This document shows positions 45,241 to 59,100 of a stretch of DNA of 64,000 bases, one piece after another. The number at the start of each line of letters is the position of its first letter. Position 1 is the first letter of the stretch. This DNA is from Inonotus obliquus (taxonomy: Eukaryota > Basidiomycota > Agaricomycetes > Hymenochaetales > Hymenochaetaceae), in contig JAJHTX010000006.1 of the NCBI GenBank assembly GCA_032164295.1, forward strand, positions 2,604,001 through 2,668,000, given 5' to 3'. The notes under the pieces were generated by a model. The model ran no database searches. It saw only the letters and a list, made by a program, of their open reading frames with translations, and had not been told where the DNA came from. A program made the position numbers and the translations under genes.

Positions 45241-45640
45241 CACGAGGGATGGCGTTAGACCATAGGCTTTATCTGCACTGTTGGTTCAACGGTAAGAATA
45301 TTTGTAAGTCAAGTCTTTCTTCTCGTTGGCTCTGGCGCTTTTTCATCTTCTCAGTAGAATGTGCCCGGAAAGCATGTCCATCCCTTCTTATTCCCCGACA
45401 TAGCGGATCCGCCATGTCTATGGAAGCGTCGGTTCATCAACGTTTCCAAGTTGCGCAAAGTCAAGCGGGTCAAGGATGCAACTTTCGGTCGAGTGGGTCA
45501 TCTGTTGTGCCTCGTGGATGTACTGGAAGATAGTGATTACTCTCGCTTATTTGGTACGTTGACGTGGTATGCGTTTGTTTCACTCACCCCTCTTGATTAC
45601 TCTAGTGCCCAACGTGACGGAGGGTACATCCATTCAAACG
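45241..45640 (+). CDS. candidate exons of an unidentified gene
   Basis: Three pieces can be joined in phase by good splice signals: one ending in L-Y-L-H-C-W-F-N before a GTAAGA donor at 45292; one from about 45358 to 45554 (N-V-P-G-K-H-V-H-P-F-L-F-P, K-R-V-K-D-A-T-F-G-R-V-G-H); and a third starting at 45604 (P-N-V-T-E-G-T-S). The composition looks protein-like but no family is recognised and no clean start or end is visible. It may be the front of the degraded kinase-like locus that follows, or a separate decayed gene. Confidence 0.3.
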
Positions 45641-45825
45641 TCAGTATCTGTGAATGAAATTCTGTCGTTACTAATGAAGCGAGATTCAGTACACACCGGG
45701 TACAGATTGACCATACTTCAACGATTGTGTCTCTTGCCTCGAATAGAATCCTACTCCTTGGCAGTAAATTACGTCAAATCAAAGTTTCCTCGGTATCTTT
45801 CCTTCGTTGACTACGTGTAGCCGAA

Positions 45826-46200
45826 GTGTTCGTCCCTGATTCCAACGAGGAACCTGGGGTAGTCACAAGCAATCTTTATCTTCGGGTCAAGGCTGGTTTG
45901 GACTGCATGTGGTGGAAAGCAGAAACTGCTGTCAGCAAGGAAGACAAGGTGCTTCCTAGCTATAACACAGTATTTGTTCAACTCGCACTGGTCAAATGTG
46001 GCGTTTCATCGCGAACTTGATTCCAACAGTTTGTCTGCAGCACAAATATACGATGATAGGCGCTCTTCATGCCATCGGAATTGAGCATGGTGATATTAAT
46101 CCACAGAATATCGCTCGCACAGCCGATGGCTCGTATAAAATCATCGACCTCTCATCGTGTTATTTCCATGACTTTCCAGGAATTAAAGACGTTAGTTCCC
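45826..46200 (+). pseudogene. protein-kinase-like pseudogene
   Basis: A catalytic-loop-like segment is clear: A-L-H-A-I-G-I-E-H-G-D-I-N-P-Q-N-I, then S-Y-K-I-I-D-L-S at the position of the metal-binding motif. This resembles the atypical kinase-like proteins expanded in basidiomycetes. Just upstream a fitting helix (F-H-R-E-L-D-S-N-S-L-S-A-A-Q-I-Y) lies in a different frame, and the preceding segment (Y-N-T-V-F-V-Q-L-A-L-V-K-C-G) in yet another. No intron signals explain these shifts. The C-lobe is absent. I read it as frame-shifted and truncated. Confidence 0.55.
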
Positions 46201-46372
46201 TATTTGTTGCCGAATATTCGGTAGCTGAGCTCGACTCGCAGCTGCCCTGGCATAACCCACAGATCAAGAATAAGAGTAGTAAGAGTTGTGTCTGGACTCG
46301 CTCCGGTCCGCATGTTGTCTGCAAGTCGCTCGGGATCATTATTATCTTCCTGATATGCCATGGACCGCGATC

Positions 46373-46610
46373 TGATCCTGGCGGGTCGTCTCAAAGTGAC
46401 ATGCCCAGATCATGGCGACACAGTCCCGCTTCCGCCGAGCGATGTCACTGCCATCTTCACCTATATGGAAGATTCTGGATTCACAGACGCCAAAGTACAC
46501 AGTATCGCAAGATCAGACACGATTGGTCTAGGACATGGGGCAGTTCCAGTCGATACCACACTATTCACATCCAACACTCTAATAGAGTAGTCCTCTTCGT
46601 AGTCCTTTGT
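46373..46610 (+). pseudogene. manganese-peroxidase exon relic
   Basis: About 215 bases align with exon 3 of the intact manganese peroxidase at 53838-54057. Shared pieces include A-G-R, the T-V-P-L-P stretch, M-E-D-(S/A)-G-F-T-D-A and H-S-I-A-R-S-D. An 18-base in-frame deletion near 46495 removes I-H-L-L-A-S, the helix turn just before the proximal His. Before and after this stretch no other peroxidase exon is present. It is a dispersed fragment on the same strand, 7 kb from the intact gene, directly after the kinase-like relic. Confidence 0.85.
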
Positions 46611-46735
46611 GGCTGTGAATAGCAGCGCACCTAGTTGGCATCTCAATGAAGCTCCCGTCACCACACATGGCAGATGAATCCAGAAGGATAAATTGCGATT
46701 GCGGTCGTAATTATATGGGTGTAGAACATGCGTAA

Positions 46736-47943
46736 CTAGTCGTGTTTTGCGTGGACTGCAGCCCCTGAAACGAGAGTCGAAGGGAGTTGCTGAGCGCCTA
46801 CGCCGTACAAGAGAGCTACCGACCCAAATGCGACAAAAATGATAGTAATCACAGTACCCGTGATAAGCACAAACGGACTAAATGAACTATTAGCTAGGTT
46901 TAGGATAATACTTCAAGAGTCACTTACGCGCTGATATCCTTTCGCTCGCATGCACCTCCTGCCCACTCCTGAGGACGACCCGCATCATCACGCGTCACCG
47001 AGCAAGTGCACACAAAGCATGTTCGTCCAGCTTTGTTAGCTTCAACGCAGGATCCATGACCCGAACAGGACGAGGTAGCGTTTCCGCATGCTTCAGAAGA
47101 TGTATGACAAGTGGATACACCTCCAATGGGAAGTTGAGGGGAAGGAGTTGCAGGTGGTGGTAAAGGCGACTGCGGGGGTTGTTGCCGCGATTCGAAGGTA
47201 TGAGTGGGTGATCCTGGGTATGTGATAACTGCGAGGGCGAGGGAAGGCTTCTTGAGAGCGGATTCGAGCATGGCACGGGTCGTTTCTGTCGCGAGGCTGT
47301 AAAGTTCGCTATCCCTTCCGTACTCATTACGGATTTCCGAAAGGCCTTTCAAATTGAAAGCACCGAAGCTGCTATTTTCCTCGAATTCCACGCAAGCAAC
47401 TAGCTGAGAAGTTTCAGAAAGGAACGCATCCGTTGCGGAAGATGGGTGGGCCGTAAAGACATCTAGGAGCAGCGGAGCATTGACGTATGGCGATTCCGAG
47501 TAAACCGTGTCATAGACGTGTTCTGCGCGATACAGATAGGATGAGATGATTTGAGGTATCTCTGAGGTGGCAGAAGGAGGATTTGAAAGCGAAAATGCTT
47601 GTTTGAGCGAGGACGGGATTACGTCTAAAAGCCAGTTAGCAAATTATTGTTGACTAGCGAGTAAAGTGTTCCCACCTCGTGCAACGTCCTCGCTAAGCGT
47701 CAATAGCAGCGCATTTCCGCCATCCTTTCCGACAAAGTCTCCCGAGAGCAGATGTTCAGCACCCTTCAAATCTTGAACTGGATCAAAGGCTTCGAGACCA
47801 AGATGGTTCGAGACGACTGCTCTCGCTTGTGACGGTGAGAGCCGATTCAATGGCGCAGGTGATGGTGGCGGAGGGTTTAAAAAGACTCGAACGCCGAGGG
47901 CTATGTCGGCCAGCAATAATAAGAAAACGCCTCTCGAGAACAT
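46736..47943 (-). CDS. Vps3844 (DUF3844) family membrane protein
   Basis: Three exons: 47943..47676, 47624..46928, 46877..46736; about 368 residues (373 from the ATG at 47958). It has a signal peptide (MFSRGVFLLLLADIALG), a luminal part beginning V-F-L-N-P-P-P-P-S-P and S-P-S-Q-A-R-A-V-V-S-N-H-L-G-L-E, and a C-terminal Cys-rich EGF-like module. That module includes C-S-G-H-G-S-C, C-F-V-C-T-C and G-G-A-C-E-R-K-D-I-S and leads straight into one TM helix (P-F-V-L-I-T-G-T-V-I-T-I-I-F-V). This order is the signature of the fungal Vps3844 C-terminal family, type I proteins of the ER or endomembrane system linked to vacuolar sorting. The gene diverges from TSR1. Confidence 0.88.
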
Positions 47944-48611
47944 CGTGGCGACTCGCAAACACTGTTGTCTCCGGCGAGGAGCCTTGACAAAGTGAGGCCA
48001 CGTGACTTACACGCATTACCAAACCAAAAACTTTAAAAAGTTCCACAGCGTGCCCTCAAGCCTGACCTTCACTCGGTAACGACGAGGGCGAGCGGATAGA
48101 CTGCGTGCCAACGAAAGTCGGAGAAACCGTGGAAAACGTGTGCTTGGTTGCTTGTGTATCGAGGGACTCGGTATCCGCTGCCTCAGAATTTCGCAAAAAT
48201 CTCCATTCAACCTCGCTCCTCTGGCAGGCTCTAGTTGTCGATTGCCTATAATTCAACGGGTTAACAGAGCAAAGCTATAGCTTGCTAGATCCAGTACGGC
48301 TAAGCCCGTATATTTGTCCGGCTCACTTTAGTTGGCTCTTCATCGAACAAAAGGTATGATTCATGGAAAATTTACTTTCAGACTTTGCATTCATTCAAAA
48401 CCCACAGACAGTGACCTCGCATTTCATCCAAAGGACAGGTGTTCTTCGTGCGCCTCTTCATTGTAACCGCCGATTTTAGCTTTCTTGGATACATCATCTC
48501 TCGCAAGTTGTATGCTACTGCTCCTCCGGGACTTAATATATGCACGTTACGAGCTGATTTATTAGAAGGGAGTTTGTCGACGAGATTTGACTGCTTCCAC
48601 TGTGAATCAAT
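47944..48611. promoter_or_regulatory. divergent promoter region, Vps3844 gene and TSR1
   Basis: 668 bases between two divergent housekeeping genes. There is a GCCACGTGAC stretch (CACGTG at 47999-48004) near the Vps3844 side. No TATA box. Confidence 0.45.
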
Positions 48612-51543
48612 ATGGCCGTAGAACAGGCCCATCAGCATAGATCAACTCTAAAGCAGGTACGCAATTATCCGTAGGATGCAATCACTAGTTTATTTATTTC
48701 GCGTAGACGAACAAACGCTTCAAATCAAAACATGCATCCAAATCGGAGCTGAAGAAACGAACGAAAGGTCTGTCCCGTATAATATTTCTCCCGCCTTCCA
48801 TATTGAACTTCTGTCGCAAGGTCGAGTAGCGAGGCAGTCACCGAAGGCCGGTCATGTACAGAATGACACATCCCAACTCCGGCTGAACAGGAAGAATGCG
48901 GCAAAGCAGGCCCAGCTAAAGAAACGGCAGGCTCTTGTTTCCGCGACTCGAATTTTCAATGGCATCGATGGAGCACCGCGAATTGTAGCTATCGTGCCAC
49001 TCACCGAAGATGTGAGCTCTCAATCAACCGCTTCGTCGCTTGCACAGTCGCTTGGTGTAGACTCTGGTGCAAACCCCGATCACGGAGTGTGGAAGTTTAA
49101 GTGAGTAGCACAGTGTCCGAGTATCGTTGATTGTTAATCTTAGCCATTCTTGCTAAGAGCGGATCGCTTCAAGACCTCACTCCAGTTGATCAACCTCCCA
49201 TATCGTCACCTTTTTGCCGCGCTAGATGCATGCAAGGTAGCTGACTATGTAGTATTCGTTCTTTCTCAAGAGGTCGAGGTCGACGCATGGGGTGACATGC
49301 TTTTACGAGCCCTCCAAGCTCAGGGCCTTCCTCAAGTTGTAGCATGTATAGCTCCTAGCTCGTCTCCGGAGGATAAAAAGACACGAGCGGGCATAGCGAA
49401 GTCTCTTCTTTCCTTTATGCAGTATTTTGTACCCTCTCTGTCGCGTGTCTTCGACCTCACAGCACCATCAGACTGCGCGAATGCTCTCCGCGCACTTTGC
49501 GAAGGTCACCCTGCAGATGTTCGGTGGCGCTTGGGACGATCTTGGTTACTCGCGGAAGACGTACACTGGGAAGCGGTGGGGGATGCAACAGGGCAGTTAC
49601 ACGTTACGGGCATCGTTCGTGGCGCGCCTTTGTCTGCGAATCGACTGGTCCACATACCGAACTACGGGGATTATCAAGTGGAGGAAATCATGTCGGCTCC
49701 ACTATCTCGATCGGGACGAGGAGCCGCAATGGAAGTGGAGCCCACATTGCTAGCAGAGCCTGATTCCGAAGATGCCGACTCGCTCATTAGCACGAACGTT
49801 CCAGATGATATGGCTAATGAACAGACTTGGCCGACGGAGGACGAGATGAGAGGTGCCGAAGGGAATAACGAGGAACAGTTGCCTGATGCGGGGACGGGCA
49901 CAACTCCACGCCGAGTGAAACGTGTACCGAAGGGATGGAGCGAGTATCAAGCGGCATGGATTGTCGAATCCGAAGATGAAGACGACGAGGGCGAAGAAGA
50001 GGAAGGTGTGGATAGGCATGACCATGCGGAAGGTGGCGCCCAAGACGATGCAACAATGGAAGAAGTGGATAAACCAGCTGTGGAAGAAGACGAAGAAGAA
50101 GAAGAAGAGATGGTGGATCTAGATGCTACCATTCGCCGAAGTGTTCACTTCCAGGACTTGGACATGGAGGAGGAAACTCGTCAGTACGTCTTGTTACAAA
50201 TCGCGTTTCTTCTGCGCTTTTGGCTTTGGCTCAAGGTCAATCTCTAGGCTTGATGCATGGCGTTCCCGAGATCGTACGAAAGGGGAGGCGGAAGACGCAG
50301 CTTTTCCGGATGAAATTGATACTCCACAGGATATTCCCGCGCGGGTGCGCTTCCAGCGATTCCGCGGGTTACGATCCTTCCGCACGAGCCCTTGGGATCC
50401 ATACGAAAACCTACCGCGTGACTACGCGCGCATTTTCCAGTTCGAGGACTTCCGACGCACGGAGCGGAATGTCCGGAAGCGGATGGAGTTAGAAGGTTAT
50501 GGGGTTGAGGTGGGATTACATCACATTTCGTTGGATATTCTGTGAAGCTCACTTCGTCACATGTAGCCGGGAACTCGAGTAACAATAACGTTGAGGAACG
50601 TGCCTGAGAGTGCAAGTAAAGTTGATCCGGCGCACCCATTTGTCATCTTTGGACTCTTGCAGCATGAGCACAAAGTCACTGTCCTCAACTTTACCGTGCA
50701 GCGTAATACGGAGTACGATGCGCCGGTGCGTTCGAAGGTAAGCAGTTTTCGCAAGCATTCCGACCCTCCCTTCCATCCTTACCATCTTTGATAGGATCCT
50801 ATGATTCTTTGCTATGGTCCTCGCCGACTTCGTACAAATCCGATATATAGTCAGCTAACTCGTGGTGGTGGAAAAGGCGCAAACAATGTCCACAAGTTTG
50901 ACCGTTGGCTCAGGCACGGTGTGACAAACGTCGCAACTATTTATGGGCCTGTTGCGCTCGGTAATCAGCCTTGTATGCTCCTACGGGAGACTGTTGATCC
51001 ACAGAGTATGTTCGGTTCGCCCTGGAGAGTGGTTTGCTCATAACTGATCTAACATTGTCGTCTATGTGTTTGCGTTACCTTTAGCTCCAGAGCTTGTAGC
51101 GATGGGCTCGTTCTTGAATACAGATACGACTCGTATCATTGCAAAACGGATTATTCTTACTGGCCATCCGTTTAAAGTACATAGGAAGACTGCGACTGTC
51201 CGGTACATGTTCTTCAATTCAGGTACGTCCCCCCCTTCGCCTCTCAAGTGAAACCCACTTAATCCTTGTACTTTCGTCTTTCCCAGAGGACGTAACATAC
51301 TTCGCTCCCATCCAACTCCACACTAAATACGGACGTACGGGTCATATCAAAGAGTCTCTCGGCACGCACGGCTATTTCAAAGCGCACTTCGATGGACCAA
51401 TCAATCAGATGGACACTGTGTGTATGTCGTTGTACAAACGCGTCTATCCTCGTTGGCCAGAGCTCTTTAGATGTGATGGAGCGCCTGCCAATGGAATCTC
51501 CACTGGTCTTAACCCTGCTGACGATGATCCGATGGAAGAATGA
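48612..51543 (+). CDS. TSR1: 40S ribosome maturation factor Tsr1
   Basis: Nine exons: 48612..48656, 48707..48767, 48821..49100, 49158..50183, 50248..50509, 50567..50737, 50795..51005, 51085..51222, 51287..51543; 816 residues with every junction in phase. The N-terminus is typical ([16 protein letters not shown]). The GTPase-like fold follows ([17 protein letters not shown]), then the AARP2CN segment ([26 protein letters not shown]), an acidic Glu/Asp stretch near residues 400-455, and the C-terminal domain ([29 protein letters not shown]). Tsr1 is a catalytically inactive relative of Bms1. It blocks the late pre-40S subunit until maturation. Confidence 0.95.
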
Positions 51544-53200
51544 AAGGCTATGGAAGGACAATGGTTATATTAGATGTACCATTCTGTTTTGTATAAATTG
51601 TATAGAACCAAATTTGTATGTGGTGGTGTTTTAGTTTAGTTTAGAGGTCCAGTCACGTGCATGCCACAATTCTCCGATTCTCTTGGGCGCACTGGCAGCG
51701 TTGAGCCCTTGCAATTCACTTTCCTCTCAACCAACAGCATACATGGTTGTCGCAGTGCTATATTAGTCACTCCTCACAGCCTTACTGTCTCCGTTTGAGC
51801 TATAAATCTACTTTGCTTCGAAGCAATGGAGAACATAGGGGTTTTAGGACGAGAAGCCCTTTTCAACGCTAATCTACCAACCGACACAACGGTTATGGGA
51901 ACGGTAGTCGTTGCTTGGGAGTAACGATACAATTTGGAGCGGTGAATAACTTTCCTTTAGGCGCCTCTGTCAACCCCTGCTTTTGACCTGTTCCACGGCA
52001 CTGATTATCGTGACCTATGGTTGAGTTCGGTTCGCCTTGCATTACCTTGCATACGGGATGCATTGGACGCTCCTGAACAGCGATTTTCGACTCTAGTCGA
52101 TACGGAACATCTCATTCTCTTTATGTCTTGGCCGCGAGCTTTCCATTATTCGCGACTATCCACGCCCAAGAATTATTATAGCACGACTATGCTCACACTT
52201 GGTTCTCAGCACCAGTCGGCCGATAGAAGCTACTTACATGGAAACCTTTACCATGGAATAGATTCGCTCCAATTGGTGGAGACTATAAGCAGAATGTTGG
52301 TACCTGATCTCCAATGAGCTATCTCAAGAACGGTTCGAGATTAACCGCAATAGAAATGATGTGTTGAAGGTACTGTTCACCTCTTTGCTCAGTTTCTTTC
52401 TGGCATTGGCCGAGCAAGGGCATGATCCAGACATGGGAGGATTTGGACGCATCCTGAGATTGCGATGGTCACTTGGTCCGCAATTCGGACTATATACATA
52501 AATACGGAGACAGAGCCAGTTCAATCCGATATCTTTTGCGATTTCCTGGAAACTGCTTTATTTATATCAGGGACCGTTCCCAGAATAGCAGGGCTGAAAA
52601 TAGGTAGGACCCAGCAACTCATTTTTATGGATTGCACCCGTTAATTATACTTTTCTCTATGCATAGCTTAATCTCTTAATCTCTGAACACGAGTTGGTCG
52701 TGAAAGGCGGGGTCTTATAGCCGAGAGGAATTACAGCCAATCTTGTTCTAACACTCAAGATTTGGATTGCTTCATTTAGGGATGCAGCACTGCGGGTCAA
52801 ACATTCACGAAACAGTCATCGATGGAAGGCCATTCCAGGCGGTACCTCTATCCTTACTCTCGGAAGAAGAGAAAACAGATATGAAAGAACCATACCCGCG
52901 GCGTTGGTGTGTGTTTTCATTTGCACATCACAAAAAAAAACAGCGCAGCTGATAATTAATCGTTCTCTCGTTCATGAGAGGGAGACACCCACCCTACTCG
53001 AGGTCTAGATTAGTTCCTGGTAGCGAGTGCACGCTTTCTCTGTTCTTCTAACTTTCTCGAGGTGATGCGACGCGCTATTACCCAACATGCGCTTTGTTAC
53101 TGGCCGAGAGGCACTTGAAGAACGCTCTCATCAGGTGGTGCCCGCGAGAGTTGTTGGCCCAACTTTGAACGCAACTCTCAGTGACTCTTCGTCCCTAGCT
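51544..53200. other. intergenic, mostly empty, one weak coding candidate
   Basis: The plus-strand frame from about 51995 to 52317 reads H-G-T-D-Y-R-D-L-W-L-S-S-V-R-L-A-L and Q-R-F-S-T-L-V-D-T-E-H-L-I-L-F. It looks protein-like but I do not recognise it and see no ATG or splice partner. The rest holds nothing I can support. Confidence 0.35.
53028..53034 (+). promoter_or_regulatory. metal-response-element-like site (TGCACGC)
   Basis: Matches the TGCRCNC consensus reported upstream of fungal manganese-peroxidase genes, about 251 bases before the ATG. A second match, TGCACTC, lies at 53242-53248, downstream of the TATA box. Seven-base matches are common by chance, so this is suggestive only. Confidence 0.35.
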
Positions 53201-53210
53201 GTATGCATGG

Positions 53211-53218
53211 TATAAAAG
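53211..53218 (+). promoter_or_regulatory. TATA box of the manganese peroxidase gene
   Basis: TATAAAAG lies 74 bases upstream of the ATG at 53285, a normal spacing for a highly expressed basidiomycete secreted-enzyme gene. Confidence 0.7.
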
Positions 53219-53284
53219 AGCGACGTACAGCCCAGTTGTTCTGCACTCTCGGGCCTTCATTGATCTTGAAAGCGTTATACAGTC

Positions 53285-54726
<1,442 letters not shown>

Positions 54727-56146
54727 AGTAACTGTGAGGAATGTATTGGAAATTGCGTCGTCGGGATTGCGGACTTTATTATTACTTCGTCCGTGTTCCG
54801 TCCGTGTTCCGACCGAGTATATCACTTTCTCCGCAGTTTGAGTGGCCTGGGAAATAATCTTGATGTATCTATTGAACTGAGGTTTTATGGGTGTTTCGAA
54901 AATCATATATGAGAATTTTGTGGAACTTCCATGTGACTTGCGTATGTTCCGAGCTACTCGGAGAGATCATTACTTGGCTCCGTTTGCCTTTGATGCGAGA
55001 TGCGAGATGCGAGATTTGTGATCACACTGGAAATAGCAATCGCCTGTGCGGTGCTGCGGTGCTGACGTGCCACTACAAGAGCAGAAAGCGTGATGTACAA
55101 AAATATATTCAAACGAAAATTTTATTGCGTGCTGGTGCTCCCTGGATGTACATATACTTGCATTTGGACATTTGACCGGGAAAGCACTGTCAATGTCAGT
55201 GATGTTCAATCTTGCCCTTGGCCCCCGGCGAGGAGTTGAACCCGGTTTCGAACGAGGTTTCTAGTTATTGTAAATATCTTGTATGTATTGTATTGTATCA
55301 TGCTGCTTCCCGAGGTATCATCTCGCACATTCATCTTTCGAGGGTCGGGGTGTCGGGGTGTCGGGGTGTCACCCTCGAGTCTCAGGCAAGGCAATCAAAG
55401 AAGCAACGCGGACTCGTACCAAGTTGAACGGAGTCTGATGGTGATAGCATGAATTTCGGAAAGACTTCGACCGTTCCCTTTCTCGTTCCGAAGGAAAGGA
55501 GCGAATGCGATAATGAAAATGAATATAACTGTGCAGCGTGAAACATATCATAGAGGCGATAGCTTGATAGCAGATGTAGATACAACGCAATAACCAAACA
55601 TGCACTGGCATATGTAACGAGTATTCCTAATCGATTTTCATACATATTAGGTCCTCCTCCCACGGAGTAAAACGGACAAATACATGTGTTGTCAATGTAT
55701 GTATGCTATGTGCATATCAACGGAGGTATTTCACAACGAACGAACGAACGGGCAAATGAATGAATGAATGAGGAGGGTTAGCAAGACGATGAGACGATGA
55801 GATGAGAGAAGTAAGCTGTGAGTACTTCACAAGTGACTGACCGACTTTTTTGTAACGGTCCCGAGGGCTAGTTAACGGTATATCCAGACGAAAAGGAGGA
55901 GAGGATAATATACGTCACACGTAGAAAAAAGTAAGACGTAAAAACGTACTAGATGAGATGACAACGATATAGAAAGAGAGGAGTACATGATAAAGAGAGA
56001 GTGATAGAGGGAAAGACGGTATACAGATCAATTCATTCCACAACATCATATGTAAGTAAATACGTGTTTCGCCCAAGGTGAATTCGATATAACCATCACA
56101 GTCAGAGTGCTACTGTTTGTAGAACAGTAAGACGTTAAAGGCTGCT
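54727..56146. other. intergenic with short tandem repeats, no gene recognised
   Basis: Contains three copies of GATGCGA (54992-55013), three copies of GTCGGGGT (55343-55371), and CGAA and AATG tetranucleotide runs (55735-55772), followed by a purine-rich stretch to about 56030. It is the shared 3' side of the peroxidase and the Galpha gene. Confidence 0.6.
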
Positions 56147-59100
56147 CTAAGTGAGACCAGCGTCGGTGATGTATGATCGGATGATAGCTTCGCCGACTTT
56201 GTAAAACGAGTCAGTCGGCATGCGCCGTGGTGACCGATGGAGAAACGAAAGAAGACTCACCATTCACGATGATCTTTTGCGTCGCTTTGATATCCTACAG
56301 AAAATTGTTACATCAGAAACAATTCGTATATGTCAAAAACATATGGCGTCCAATCGGTGATGGACGCCATGAATGTGACTCCATACGTACCAGCATTGAT
56401 GTGAAATGCTAAAGAAGACAGATAGAACGCGGATATCAGATTCCCAGTTTCACAAAATCAGGGTTGTCAGATAAAGAAGTTACTCACGCAATACAACGCG
56501 CGCTTTGAAATATCATTTCGGCGATGCACTTGAAGAAAATGAGCGCGGAAATACTCGGAGACCTCCGGATAACTGTTTGGCCGGTCGCCATACGAAGTGA
56601 TGCTTGTGAAAAATAGCAATGAGCGATCAGAGTTGCGATGGATGACTGAGGTGGAAAGAACACCTACTATTTCCGAACTTTGATGCCAGCAGCGAGTTTC
56701 TGTCTCAGCAGATCGGTCTGTCGGAGAAATGCAGGTTGCATCAGACACGATTCCGAGAGACACGGTGATTATACATGTGATTTGGGTTTGAATGGAGCAA
56801 TGCAAACCCACATCACAGACAGAAAAACGTCGATAAGATGCATGGATAACGTCGTACCTTATTTAGCAAGAGGACCAAGTGCGTGTTCTTGAGTAGCTTA
56901 TTCGAGCATATGGACGTAAATAGCTGCAAAGAATCATCGATTCGGTTCGTACGCGGATCTTCCTCGAGGTACTGATAAGTGAGACAGGAAGTTAGCTAGA
57001 CCAAATGGACGTAGACACGCGGTAATTCGCACTTGATCGAAAGCGCTGATTGGAGCGAGGAAGATGATCGCAGTGGCTGCAAAGAAAGTCTCAGTCAGCA
57101 CAGAGCTCCAATCAACAACAGAAGTGCGAGCGAAGCCAAAATAAGGGAATGATGCGCAGCGCTTATCCAAAAGGAGTAATAGAAACATAGCGCGTGGAAT
57201 GTGTCGTGAAGATCGCGAATAGATACCGTCTGAAAAGATTAAGCACGGCGCAATATCCGTGGCATCGCGTCGCATCACGACACGAAGGTCTTTCATATTC
57301 TGAAGGTCGGCGAGACCAAGTTCCGCCATTCTGGAACTCAATCGTTCCAGACCATGCAGTTGTCAAAAGGAGACAACCTGAAGGCGTTTTGCGCCTCGCG
57401 ATCGCATAGCAGTTTGATATTGAGAGAAAATATGAAATGGACAATGCTACTCACCATCGTCAAAGAACGGCACCCACGCATGACGCTACCAAATATGGAA
57501 ATGGAAGTCTGATTGTGAATACTTCTGCGTGGGAGATCAGCAAGAAGTGAAGCTTGCCTGGCCACGCTGTATTCGTCGTAAAAATCGATATGCCGGGCCG
57601 ATCGGGAAAACAATGGAAAAAGATCAAAAATCAGTTACACGTCACCAGATACACTCCAAAGAAAGGGGGGAAGAAGTGGTGAATGGACAAGATACGGGAG
57701 GATATGGTTTAGGGGAGGGGAGGTGTAATTGGCGATGATGGGAACAAGGGAACTCACAGCACCGCCCACATCATATAGCAACCAGTTGACATGTGTTCCG
57801 CTGAGGCTGATGTCGAATGAATATTCCTTTACGCCTAATGTTTGTAGCCGAACATTCAATATATCCTCTGATAGACGGCAGCAGACGTTTGAGCTCGTTC
57901 ACCAGGAAGCTTTAGTCGATACAAAGACGCACCAGTAGAAGGTAGATAGTCGGGTTCCGCTATGCGATGCACATTTTCCAGAAAGCTGTTAGGGGTAATA
58001 CTTGGTAAAACATGTTAGAGGAATTTGGACAGGAACTTGACCCACAAGGAAGCACTTTCTTCCAGCCGGAGTTTCCGGTGTTTAATGAGCGCCCGTACGC
58101 TTGTATGTCGCCAAAGTGCAGATACCTCATCCTTGGTGGCAGCAAGCATGCGGGCAACAAGATCGTTGACTGGCGGTCCAGCCGGTTGTCCATTTCCCGT
58201 TCCTGGCCATCCTCGACTGGCCATCGGAGCAACAAGAGCTTGCCACCCTGTCCTAACGTATATTCCCGTACGGCCGCCAGTTATTGTAACACCGCCGCTC
58301 AAATCTCGAGCAAGCGCATCTTCCACGGCAACAAGGGGCAGTAACTTGGTACGCAACTGCGCAAGGTCCTCTTGCCATCCACCACCCGTATTGATCGTGC
58401 TTCCATTCGTACTGCTGAAGGTATTGCTACCCGATGATCCGGTATCTCCTGCCTTGTACGCTGCGCCGGAGCCTGGTATAGCGGGAAGCTTTCCGCGAGC
58501 CGTTTCGGACATGCGCGGTAAGGGCGGAGGTGCTGATGCGAGCTGCGGACGCGCCTGTGAAGGTGATTGCGAGAACTCGTAATCTAATTCTTCGAGAATC
58601 ATCCTGACGGCCTTGATAATATTAAAGTAGACCACGGGTCGCCATGCTGGACGTTCCTTGTCGAGTGAATGGGACGCATAGTAAAGCTGAAACTGCTTCT
58701 GTAATGTTGACTTTCCGGACTCAGCCTGGCCGAGAAGCATTACTGTGATTCGGAGCAGAGATTAATGAATGAACTATGAATGAGATTAAAGGATATGAAT
58801 GAGATGTGCGCGGAAAGCGTGGGTCGGTGGCAATCCTGTCTCGTGGTTTGAGGTTTAGCGATCCCAGTGCCTCTAGAAGCAGCCGCATGGTCTCCAACCA
58901 CCATGATTCGTGCCTGGACATCACGGACGTCACAGAAGTGAAGCGTCGAAACTGGCGTGCCCAACACCCCCAGCATTCCAATGCAAGCGCCGCACAAAGT
59001 GTGTATGTAATGACAAGGTGGTCTAAGCATACCTTTAACGTCTCTCTTCTGGCTCTTCCGCTTCCGCATCTGCTCCCTCTCCGCCTACGAGATATACATG

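Noticed and set aside
47999..48004. CACGTG between the Vps3844 gene and TSR1 as a specific regulatory link to SDH4
   Set aside because: A six-base palindrome is too common to link the two promoters without further evidence.
55205..55260. A tRNA-like stretch (GGTTCAA on the minus strand)
   Set aside because: No acceptor stem or anticodon arm could be paired around it.
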